From the NCBI RefSeq assembly GCF_000508185.1, contig NZ_AYOY01000187.1, positions 19,073 through 83,072 on the forward strand: a stretch of 64,000 nucleotides of DNA. The letters are read 5' to 3'. A model generated the notes under the pieces. That model was not told the origin of the DNA. It saw only the letters and a list, made by a program, of their open reading frames with translations, and ran no database searches. The position numbers were made by a program, and so were the translations under genes. Every line of letters starts with the position of its first letter. The stretch's first letter is position 1. Positions 37,703-43,975 of the stretch are shown one piece after another. The stretch comes from Sphingobium sp. C100 (GTDB lineage Bacteria; Pseudomonadota; Alphaproteobacteria; Sphingomonadales; Sphingomonadaceae).

Positions 37703-38088
37703 CAGAAGGAAGCCCCGTCAGGGTCCACAACGTCCTGCCGATCCTGCGTCTCCTCCGTCTGAGCCTTCTGCCTTTTCAGCCTTGCCGCGAAGGAGCGGCC
37801 CCTGCGCGGTCCGTGCTCCGCTGCCAGCGCCAGCCCCAGATCGTCCTTGCGGATATCGACCAGGTCAGCGAGCCGCTCCAGAAGGCCCAGCACAACGAGA
37901 ACGTCGGCAAGCGTTCCGATGGCAACGCCCGGATCACCCCGTTCAAGGCGGGCGATGGAACTTGGCGAGGTTCCCGCACGCACGGCGAGATCCGCCACGG
38001 CAATACCACGCCGCAGCCGCGCATTGCGGATATCCTGGCCCAGCCGTTCCAGTGCTGGCTTCGCCTTGGGAGAACCCATCTCAATCAT
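37702..38088 (-). CDS. hipB: HipB-like HTH antitoxin
   Basis: XRE-type DNA-binding antitoxin of about 128 residues. The helix-turn-helix spans roughly LGQDIRNARLRRGIAVADLAVRAGTSPSSIARLE. A long basic tail (ARLKRQKAQTEETQD) extends beyond the usual HipB length and may contact HipA. ATG 38088 is preferred: ATG 38079 and TTG 38103 are also open, and none has a strong ribosome site. An inverted repeat at 38090-38128 covers the start region and is the probable self-repression operator. Confidence 0.8.
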   Translation of the reverse strand: MIEMGSPKAKPALERLGQDIRNARLRRGIAVADLAVRAGTSPSSIARLERGDPGVAIGTLADVLVVLGLLERLADLVDIRKDDLGLALAAEHGPRRGRSFAARLKRQKAQTEETQDRQDVVDPDGASF

Positions 38089-38089
38089 C

Positions 38090-38128
38090 CATATATGATG
38101 CAAAACGCTGATAAACTGATCATATATG
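38090..38128. promoter_or_regulatory. Inverted-repeat operator of hipBA
   Basis: Two perfect 10-base inverted arms, CATATATGAT (38090-38099) and ATCATATATG (38119-38128), with 19 bases between, lie directly before the hipB start, as expected for autoregulation by a HipB-type repressor. Confidence 0.65.
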
Positions 38129-38129
38129 A

Positions 38130-38252
38130 CTAATTATCTCCAAGGTCAAGAATTTCAGTCGGTGCCTCCAAGATCACCATCGCCTCGTTTTGGCGATCTG
38201 CGACAGGCGGGGCGCGAACTGATGCGCCGATATTCTCGATTTCCTTAGCCAT
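38130..38252 (-). pseudogene. Truncated, frameshifted AbiEii toxin remnant
   Basis: An ATG seven bases into the region after the AbiEi stop opens a 40-codon frame that starts MAKEIENIGASVRA, the usual first residues of AbiEii nucleotidyltransferase toxins. The similarity continues in the other frame as RLSQIAKTR, so a small indel sits after codon 14. Everything after about 24 codons is missing, and the hipB operator region follows directly. The toxin cannot be functional. Confidence 0.65.
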
Positions 38253-38862
38253 TGGCGGTCAGTGCCTCGAGATAGGGCCGAATGACCGTGGCGACCAATC
38301 CTCGCTCGGCCTGGCTGGCAATCTCGCTTGGCGTGGTCTTGCGCTCGCGCAGCGCTTCCTGCAGGCCTTCGATCGCCACCGACAGGCCAATCTTGTTCCG
38401 ATATCGGAAGCAATCGGCGATCGTCTTTGCGACGCCGAAAACCTTCACGGGCACCCTCTCGACAGGGTGGGTCTCAACCCCCTCCGTCAGGAGACGATCT
38501 GTGAAACGCACCAGCCGAATGGGCGTGCCTTCGGGTTTCGGGGACCAGTCCTTCTGACCCACGGCGAGCCAAACTTTCCTTGGCAGCTGATCGGTCAGCC
38601 CGTGGAACGCCAGGGCAGAAACGAGGCAAACGACGCCCCTGGGAACCCGTTTGGCCGTCTCTGCGAGACTGTGGTGAACGTCGAGGGGCGCGTCGGAAAG
38701 TTGATAAAGTCCGCGCGCGAGTCGATGCACCTCGCCGTCGCGTTCCATGCGGCTCATGGTGGCGGCTGTTACGCCCGCCTCGCGCAGCTCTGCCAGGCGC
38801 GAAATTCCGCGCGCGGTCAGCACGCTATGGGCTATCTGGCGTTGAGACATGGATGATGGCAC
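38245..38862 (-). CDS. abiEi: AbiEi-family antitoxin
   Basis: A 205-residue type IV toxin-antitoxin antitoxin. An N-terminal winged helix (LTARGISRLAELREAGVTAATMSRM, then GEVHRLARGLYQLSD) and the C-terminal AbiEi domain (VPRGVVCLVSALAFHGLTDQLP, VKVFGVAKTIADCFRYRNKIGLSVAIEGL) are both complete. In the active pair it represses its own promoter and neutralises the AbiEii nucleotidyltransferase by acting on the toxin's target rather than by tight binding. Here the toxin is a stub, so this is an orphan, perhaps kept as a regulator or as an anti-addiction gene. Start at 38862; ATG 38850 is also possible. Confidence 0.82.
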   Translation of the reverse strand: MPSSMSQRQIAHSVLTARGISRLAELREAGVTAATMSRMERDGEVHRLARGLYQLSDAPLDVHHSLAETAKRVPRGVVCLVSALAFHGLTDQLPRKVWLAVGQKDWSPKPEGTPIRLVRFTDRLLTEGVETHPVERVPVKVFGVAKTIADCFRYRNKIGLSVAIEGLQEALRERKTTPSEIASQAERGLVATVIRPYLEALTANG

Positions 38863-39192
38863 GATACGAAAACTCGGAGCAAAGGAACTCTTATCCGAGG
38901 AATTGTATCATTCTGCGTGGATGAAGAAAGGTGCCAGGTAGAAGAGGCTGCCGCTCTACGAAACGCGTTCGCCTCAAACGGACCCCTGAGCCAACAGCGA
39001 CGACTGCTCACCGGGTCACCTTGTACATCCGCACCGGGAGGGGAAAGCCTTCCCCTGCGTCCGAGCCTTGGTCTCGACCGACCCCTTCTGCGGGGCGGCT
39101 GCCCCCAGGGTGTGCGAAAACCGTTCAGCCTGCTCGACACCTATCCCCTTCAATCAAGTGGTTCGCGGTCGAGCGATGAGCGCTCTCTCAGT
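38863..39192. other. Intergenic region with the left end of a transposon inserted in an ICE leader
   Basis: No gene seen. It holds a 7-bp-stem hairpin AGGGGAAAGCCTTCCCCT (39039-39056), then the half-hairpin GCGGGGCGGCTGCCCC (39090-39105), which is cut by the transposon whose left repeat starts at 39106. It looks like the upstream part of the leader of the DUF932 gene at 42607. Confidence 0.5.
39106..39121 (+). repeat. Left terminal inverted repeat
   Basis: CAGGGTGTGCGAAAAC, facing the right repeat at 42490-42505 with two mismatches. Confidence 0.65.
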
Positions 39193-39750
39193 TCATTTGA
39201 CCGCCGCGTCGATTTCCGGCTGCATATCCTGCGTCAGTTCGGCCGTGCGGGGCGGCAGTGAGGTGGTGCCGCGAGTGCCGTTCTTCTCGATATCGGCGAT
39301 CAGGAGCTTCATCTCGGCGATTTCCTTCACCTGGGCTCTGATAATGCCGTCAGCTAGCTCACGCACCCGCGGGTCGCGGATGTCAGCCTTCCGGGCGTTG
39401 TTGATCGCAATCGAATGGTGCGGGATCATCGACTTCATAAAATCCACGTCGCCGATCAGCATCTGCTGCCGATTGATCGCCAGCGTGATGACTCCGACCA
39501 CGATCGCACCGATCAACACTGCAAGCTTTATCGCCTGGCCCTCGTACATCTTCCACATGAAGGCGAGCATGATGACCGCCATCACGCAGCCCATGACGAC
39601 CGACGAGACGAGCCGGGTCAGGCTGAACGTCGCATGGTCGGCGCTGTAGACGAGCTGGTACATCAGCGGGAACATCACGAGTGTCGAAACGGCGATCATC
39701 GCAAAGAAGCGGCTCCATCCCATTTTCATGGTCTCGTGTCCGGACATCTC
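39193..39750 (-). CDS. DUF305 membrane protein
   Basis: About 185 residues. Three hydrophobic segments ([53 protein letters not shown]) precede a C-terminal DUF305 domain with the hallmark [21 protein letters not shown] and [16 protein letters not shown]305 proteins are histidine/methionine-rich and often sit beside copper or mercury resistance genes, so a periplasmic metal-binding role is likely. The start lies near 39750 (two in-frame ATG codons, 39759 and 39750). It is the last gene of the passenger operon of the transposon. Confidence 0.8.
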   Translation of the reverse strand, partial: EMSGHETMKMGWSRFFAMIAVSTLVMFPLMYQLVYSADHATFSLTRLVSSVVMGCVMAVIMLAFMWKMYEGQAIKLAVLIGAIVVGVITLAINRQQMLIGDVDFMKSMIPHHSIAINNARKADIRDPRVRELADGIIRAQVKEIAEMKLLIADIEKNGTRGTTSLPPRTAELTQDMQPEIDAAVK

Positions 39751-39825
39751 ACGCTCCATAATGCTCTCCTGCTGTTTTTTCTGTCTCTGTGATCCTAGTG
39801 ACGGTCGTCGTCAGTAGGACGTATG

Positions 39826-40596
39826 TCAGGCGACGATCATCCAGACGCCCATGGCGACCATCATCAGATTCTCGGTGAGCGATACAAAGCCCAACGGAAC
39901 GTTTGAATTGCCGCCGACACAGGCGCATTTGAGTTCGCGCTTCTGGACATAGACCGCGTAGAACACCGAGATCGCGCCGATCCCGCCGATCAGCAGCGCA
40001 ACCGGCACCGACAGCCAGTTGAGCGCATGCGCGGTCATCAGGATGCCGGCGAGAGCCTCGCCGAACGGGTAGAGATAGGCATAGGGCACCCAGCGCTGCG
40101 CGAGCAGATCGTAGCCCAGAAACATCGTCGCGAATCCGTCCACGTCGCGCAGCTTTTGGAGCGCGAGCAGGCACATAGTGATCGAGATGAAGAGCTCAGC
40201 GCTCATCACGCTGAGCAGAGCGTTTCCCATCAGCCAACTGACGGCGAGCGCCAGCGCCGCGCCCATAACGAAGATCGCGATGACCGGCTTGTAGGTCGTC
40301 GCGTCGGGGTCATTGACCGTCTTACCCAGGAAGCGGCGCAAGTCGTCATAGCCGCCCACACGCTCGCCGGCGATAAAGGTCTGCGGTGTCGTTTTGACAC
40401 CGTGCTGCTGCTTGAACGTGTCGGTTTGCTCGCGTGTTTTCAGCCAGCGATCATCGACCTCGTAGCCTTCGCTTTTTAGCAAATGCACGGTCTTGAGGCC
40501 CCAAGGGCAGATATGCTTGTCCATCACCATTCGGTAGACGGTCGCTTCCTTCGCGGCGACCGGATCGGCGGTGGGCTTGTTGCTCATGTCGTTCAT
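39826..40596 (-). CDS. Glutaredoxin-MauE/DoxX fusion membrane protein
   Basis: A 256-residue fusion. Residues about 20-95 form a glutaredoxin-like domain (ICPWGLKTVHLLKSEGYEVDD, then GVKTTPQTFIAGERVGGYDDL) with a single active-site cysteine in CPWG. The rest has five hydrophobic segments of the MauE/DoxX type (ISITMCLLALQKLRDV, YLYPFGEALAGILM) with a CACVGG cysteine pair before the last helix. Such proteins are thought to pass reducing equivalents across the membrane and are frequent in metal-resistance clusters of alphaproteobacteria. ATGA overlap with the upstream regulator shows an operon. Exact substrate unknown. Confidence 0.8.
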   Translation of the reverse strand: MNDMSNKPTADPVAAKEATVYRMVMDKHICPWGLKTVHLLKSEGYEVDDRWLKTREQTDTFKQQHGVKTTPQTFIAGERVGGYDDLRRFLGKTVNDPDATTYKPVIAIFVMGAALALAVSWLMGNALLSVMSAELFISITMCLLALQKLRDVDGFATMFLGYDLLAQRWVPYAYLYPFGEALAGILMTAHALNWLSVPVALLIGGIGAISVFYAVYVQKRELKCACVGGNSNVPLGFVSLTENLMMVAMGVWMIVA

Positions 40597-40871
40597 CGCT
40601 TCACCTTTCCGAACAGATCGACCAACTCGGCGAACTTCTTGCGCTGGGCCAAAGGATCGCCCGAGGCGATCGCTTCGTTGACACAGGAGGCGGCATGGTC
40701 AGCTAGCACTTGGTCCTCGACCTTGGCGAGCGCAGCCTTCACAGCCTGAATCTGATGCAGGATGTCGATGCAGTAGCGATCTTGCTCGAGCATCTGCGCG
40801 ACCCCGCGCACCTGCCCTTCGATCCTGCGCAGGCGATTCAGAACCGCTGTCCTATTCTTTTCCGTCGGCAC
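40593..40871 (-). CDS. CsoR/FrmR-family metal- or thiol-sensing repressor
   Basis: A 92-residue four-helix DUF156 repressor. The family core is complete: LNRLRRIEGQVRGVAQMLEQDRYCIDILHQIQAVKAALAKVEDQVL, then HAASCV. The Cys of RYCID, the His of HAASC and its Cys are placed as in copper- and formaldehyde-sensing members, so a metal or an aldehyde/persulfide could be the signal. It is the first gene of the passenger operon. The palindrome at 40881-40897, ten bases upstream, should be its operator. Confidence 0.88.
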   Translation of the reverse strand: MPTEKNRTAVLNRLRRIEGQVRGVAQMLEQDRYCIDILHQIQAVKAALAKVEDQVLADHAASCVNEAIASGDPLAQRKKFAELVDLFGKVKR

Positions 40872-40880
40872 ATCTTATAA

Positions 40881-40897
40881 ATACCCTATCGGGGTAT
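40881..40897. promoter_or_regulatory. CsoR-like operator
   Basis: ATACCCTATCGGGGTAT, a near-perfect inverted repeat with the TACCC...GGGTA arms usual for this repressor family, lies just upstream of the repressor start and probably overlaps its promoter. Confidence 0.7.
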
Positions 40898-41024
40898 TTG
40901 TTCCCTCCAGAGCGGGAATGCACGTACTGACTCGTCTCGGGTATTGTTGACTGAGGTTGGTCTACACAACCGGCTCTAGAGTGACCAATTCTGTATGCCG
41001 GCGCCCATCGGACGGGAGGCGAGA

Positions 41025-42446
41025 ATGGGGTTTATTGAAGGCGTGGATCGCAGACAGGAAGCTCTCCTGCCACCCTGCATTGACGACTATATTGCGCGCG
41101 AAGCGTTGGTGCGGGTGGTCGATGCCTTTGTCGCCGGTCTCGACTTGGCCGACCTTGGATTCGATCGCGCAGTCAGCGCTGTTACAGGCAGACCTGGCTA
41201 TCACCCCGCCGACATGCTCCGCCTTTATATCTGGGGTTACCTCAATCAAGTGCGCTCTTCCCGCTTGCTCGAGCGCGCTTGTCACCGTGATCTTGAAGCG
41301 CTTTGGCTGATGCGGCGGCTCACGCCGGACTATCGAACAATCGCGGCGTTCCGGCATGACAATCCCGAAGCGATCGTCGCCGCGAGTGCCGCGTTTGTGC
41401 ATTTCTGCCGGGATCACGGGCTGATCGGCGGTCAAATGGTCGCTCTCGACGGCACGAAGATGCGCGCCGTGGCCAGTCCGAAAAATATTGCGGGAGCCGA
41501 GCGGTTGGCGCGGGACCTCGCGCATACCGAACGCGAAATCAGCTATTACCTGGAGCGACTGGACACGATCGACGATCAGGTCGAACAGGGGTTCAGCGAC
41601 AAGCCCGCTCACCGCGAAGCGTTCAGGGGTGCGGTCGTAGCGTTACAGCGACGTCGAGAGCGTTTGGCCAAGCGTCAGATCGAACTGGAAAAGCGAGAAG
41701 AGAAGGTGCTCGTTTTCGGTGAGCCGGACGCCAAGCCGATGGGCTATGGACGGGCTCCGAAGGTGCCTTCCTACAATCTTCAGAGCGTCGTAGATGTCGA
41801 GAGCGGCCTGATCGTCCATCACGACGTCTTCAATGACGCGAATGACAGCCATCTTCTCTACCCGATGTCGACGGGTGCTCGGCGCGTACTCGATACCGAC
41901 GAACTCCATGTCTTGACCGATGGAGGCTATTCCAACGCCGAGGAAGTGGCCCGATGCGAGCGTGACGCCGTCACGGTGTCAGCACCGATCAAGCGCGGTG
42001 CGCTGAACAGTGAACACTTCCGGCCCACCGAGTTTGTCTATGACGAAGTCACGGACACCATCTGCTGCCCCGCAGGCGAAACATTGCGGCCGTCGGGAAA
42101 GCACACCCGCAACAGGGCAATCCGATACAGGACGTCCGCATGCAAGGTGTGCGCTATAAAATCGCAATGCACTCCAGGTGCCCAGCGCACGATCCATCGC
42201 CTGTTCGATCAGGCGGCGCTCGATCGGATGGAAGCCCGCATATATGCCGATCCAGATTTGATGAAAATCAGGCGCTGCACTGTCGAACATCCGTTTGGCA
42301 CGATCAAACGAATGTCAGGGGGCGGGCGATTCCTGACACGGGGTTTGAGGGCGGTGAAAGCGGAAGCGGCCCTGTCGATCTTGGCGTTCAACGTCCTCCA
42401 TGCCGTGAATGCCTTCGGACACCGGAAAATGGTCAGCACCGCCTGA
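41025..42446 (+). CDS. IS1182-family (DDE) transposase
   Basis: A 473-residue transposase. N-terminal DUF772 region (GFDRAVSAVTGRPGYHPADMLRLYIWGYLNQVRSSRLLE), then the catalytic core with the first Asp in GGQMVALDGTKMRAV, the second in LTDGGYSNAEEV, and the Glu in TVEHPFGTIKRMSGGGRFLTRG. A cysteine cluster (TICCPAGE, CKVCAIKSQCTPG) is typical of the family. ATG 41025 follows GGGAGGCGAGA and is preferred over an in-frame ATG 30 bases upstream. All three acidic residues are present, so the enzyme may be active. It reads divergently from the passenger operon. Confidence 0.88.
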   Translation: MGFIEGVDRRQEALLPPCIDDYIAREALVRVVDAFVAGLDLADLGFDRAVSAVTGRPGYHPADMLRLYIWGYLNQVRSSRLLERACHRDLEALWLMRRLTPDYRTIAAFRHDNPEAIVAASAAFVHFCRDHGLIGGQMVALDGTKMRAVASPKNIAGAERLARDLAHTEREISYYLERLDTIDDQVEQGFSDKPAHREAFRGAVVALQRRRERLAKRQIELEKREEKVLVFGEPDAKPMGYGRAPKVPSYNLQSVVDVESGLIVHHDVFNDANDSHLLYPMSTGARRVLDTDELHVLTDGGYSNAEEVARCERDAVTVSAPIKRGALNSEHFRPTEFVYDEVTDTICCPAGETLRPSGKHTRNRAIRYRTSACKVCAIKSQCTPGAQRTIHRLFDQAALDRMEARIYADPDLMKIRRCTVEHPFGTIKRMSGGGRFLTRGLRAVKAEAALSILAFNVLHAVNAFGHRKMVSTA

Positions 42447-42489
42447 TCCGCTCGGCACTTTGGGCCGTATCTTCGGAGGGCCGTCGCGA

Positions 42490-42505
42490 GTTTTTGCACA
42501 GCCTG
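42490..42505 (-). repeat. Right terminal inverted repeat
   Basis: Reads CAGGCTGTGCAAAAAC on the minus strand, pairing with the left repeat at 39106-39121; CCCC follows outside. Confidence 0.65.
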
Positions 42506-42551
42506 CCCCGCAACGCCCCGCTGAGAGTGAGAGAGTGGACTTGTTTCCCGT

Positions 42552-42591
42552 GACGGGTTGAAGGTTGGAGAAGAGGTCTCCGACGCCCGTC
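42552..42591 (+). promoter_or_regulatory. Nested-hairpin leader before the DUF932 gene
   Basis: Outer stem GACGGG (42552-42557) with CCCGTC (42586-42591), inner stem GGAGA (42567-42571) with TCTCC (42577-42581). The ribosome site GGAG (42594-42597) lies just outside, nine bases before the ATG. The same design recurs at 43920 with a different inner-stem sequence. Confidence 0.5.
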
Positions 42592-42606
42592 ATGGAGTTT
42601 GGTCCC

Positions 42607-43800
42607 ATGAACATGCAAGTTCTCGATGCGCGCCGTGACACCAGCGGCGGTTACAAGGTCGATGTCAGCCGCGGCGAACGGATCGGCCGCGTCTCGTCTG
42701 AGTGGTTCTCGCGTCCGGCCGACGAACGCTACCTCTCCTTGTCCGAGTTGGCCCACACGGTCCGCGACCGCACCGAACGCAGCCGGACGCGGGTGGTGGA
42801 GAGCGCGCTCATCCACGTCGAGGCGAACCGCAACGACCCGGAACGGCTAGCGCTGATCCTGCCGGGCACCGACATGGCCACCGCGCCAACACACTGGTCC
42901 TTTGGACAGCTCGCCAGCCTGGTCGGAGCGCCCGCCGCCTATTTGCGCCAGCTCCCAGCCACACTTGCTGGCATCAACCTGCAATACGGCCTGACCTCCA
43001 ATCGGGCCGAGCAGGTCAAGACGCTCGAAACCGACACCGGCCGCGTCGAACTGCGCGCCGTCACAGGCCCGGATTATGGCCGGATCTACGATCACGAACT
43101 GGTTGAGGCGGTGCAGCGCATTGCCGGCAACGGCACGGGCGACACCCGCTGGAAGGTGCCGGGCGTGCTCGACTGGTCGACCGGGATCTACAATCCGCGC
43201 GTCGACATCACCAGGGATACGACCACGCTCTATGCCTCCGACCGCGACGTCTTCCTGTTCCTGGTCGACGACCTGAATCCGATTGAGGCCGGCCGACTGC
43301 CGGACGGATCGCCCGACCTCTATTTCCGCGGCTTCTATTGCTGGAATTCCGAAGTAGGTGCCAAGACGCTCGGCATAGCGAGCTTCTATCTGCGCGCGGT
43401 CTGCCAGAATCGCAATTTGTGGGGCGTGGAGGATTTCGAGGAAATCACCATCCGCCATTCCAAATACGCCGCCAATCGCTTCGCGCACGAGGCGGCCCCG
43501 GCGCTGCTGAACTTCGCGAACTCCTCGCCCCTGCCATTCGTCAACGGCATCAAGGCGGCGCGCGAGCGGATCGTCGCCAGAACAGACGAGGACCGCACCG
43601 ACTTCCTGCGTCGGCGGGGCTTCTCCAAGGCCGAGACTGGCAAGATCATCGACAGGGTGCTGGCCGAGGAAGGCCGTCCGCCGGAGTCCATCTTCGATTT
43701 CGTGCAGGGCATCACCGCCGTCGCGCGCGACAAGCCCCATCAGGACGCCCGCCTCGACATGGAGGGCAAGGCCAAGAAGCTGCTTGATCGAGCCGCCTGA
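42607..43800 (+). CDS. DUF932-family protein of the ICE/plasmid backbone
   Basis: A 397-residue DUF932 protein. The conserved core is seen in LVGAPAAYLRQLPATLAGINLQYGL, TGPDYGRIYDHELVEAVQRIAG, ASDRDVFLFLVDDLNPIEA and GFYCWNSEVGAKTLGIASFYLRAVCQNRNLWG. This phage/plasmid family has no proven function but is a constant first gene of the maintenance block in alphaproteobacterial ICEs. ATG 42607 has GGAG nine bases upstream; in-frame ATG codons further upstream fall in the hairpin leader. It is followed by the ParB-like gene after 175 bases. Confidence 0.85.
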   Translation: MNMQVLDARRDTSGGYKVDVSRGERIGRVSSEWFSRPADERYLSLSELAHTVRDRTERSRTRVVESALIHVEANRNDPERLALILPGTDMATAPTHWSFGQLASLVGAPAAYLRQLPATLAGINLQYGLTSNRAEQVKTLETDTGRVELRAVTGPDYGRIYDHELVEAVQRIAGNGTGDTRWKVPGVLDWSTGIYNPRVDITRDTTTLYASDRDVFLFLVDDLNPIEAGRLPDGSPDLYFRGFYCWNSEVGAKTLGIASFYLRAVCQNRNLWGVEDFEEITIRHSKYAANRFAHEAAPALLNFANSSPLPFVNGIKAARERIVARTDEDRTDFLRRRGFSKAETGKIIDRVLAEEGRPPESIFDFVQGITAVARDKPHQDARLDMEGKAKKLLDRAA

Positions 43801-43919
43801 TTTCCGCGAAACCGGGGATGCGGTTTTCCGTGTCTCCGGCTTTGCGCTTCCGTGCCTTTCTGGCTTGCCGCTTCGTGGCGCTGCCCCCTTTAGAGGAAGA
43901 GGGCGGCGCTTCGCTCCGT

Positions 43920-43960
43920 GACGGGTTGGAGGTTGAGAGAGAGTCTCTCGGCCGCCCGTC
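43920..43960 (+). promoter_or_regulatory. Nested-hairpin leader before the parB-like gene
   Basis: Outer stem GACGGG (43920-43925) with CCCGTC (43955-43960), inner stem GAGAGA (43935-43940) with TCTCTC (43944-43949) and a 3-base loop. GGAG (43963-43966) is nine bases before the ATG, exactly as in the DUF932 leader. Confidence 0.5.
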
Positions 43961-43975
43961 GCGGAGTAATCCCCG

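Larger units (their letters stand above)
39106..42505. mobile_element. 3.4-kb transposon with IS1182-type transposase and metal/redox passenger genes
   Basis: Bounded by CAGGGTGTGCGAAAAC (39106-39121) and the inverted copy of CAGGCTGTGCAAAAAC (42490-42505), matching at 14 of 16 positions. The bases CCCC occur directly outside both ends (39102-39105 and 42506-42509) as a possible target duplication. Removing 39106-42509 leaves GCGGGGCGGCTGCCCCGC, a perfect hairpin, at the join, which strongly suggests that this is the original insertion point. Inside are, leftward, a CsoR-like repressor, a glutaredoxin-MauE protein and a DUF305 protein, and rightward the transposase. Confidence 0.7.

Noticed and set aside
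40905..41024. Left end of the insertion sequence directly before the transposase.
   Set aside because: No sequence here matches the right repeat; the matching repeat lies at 39106, so the passenger genes are inside the element.
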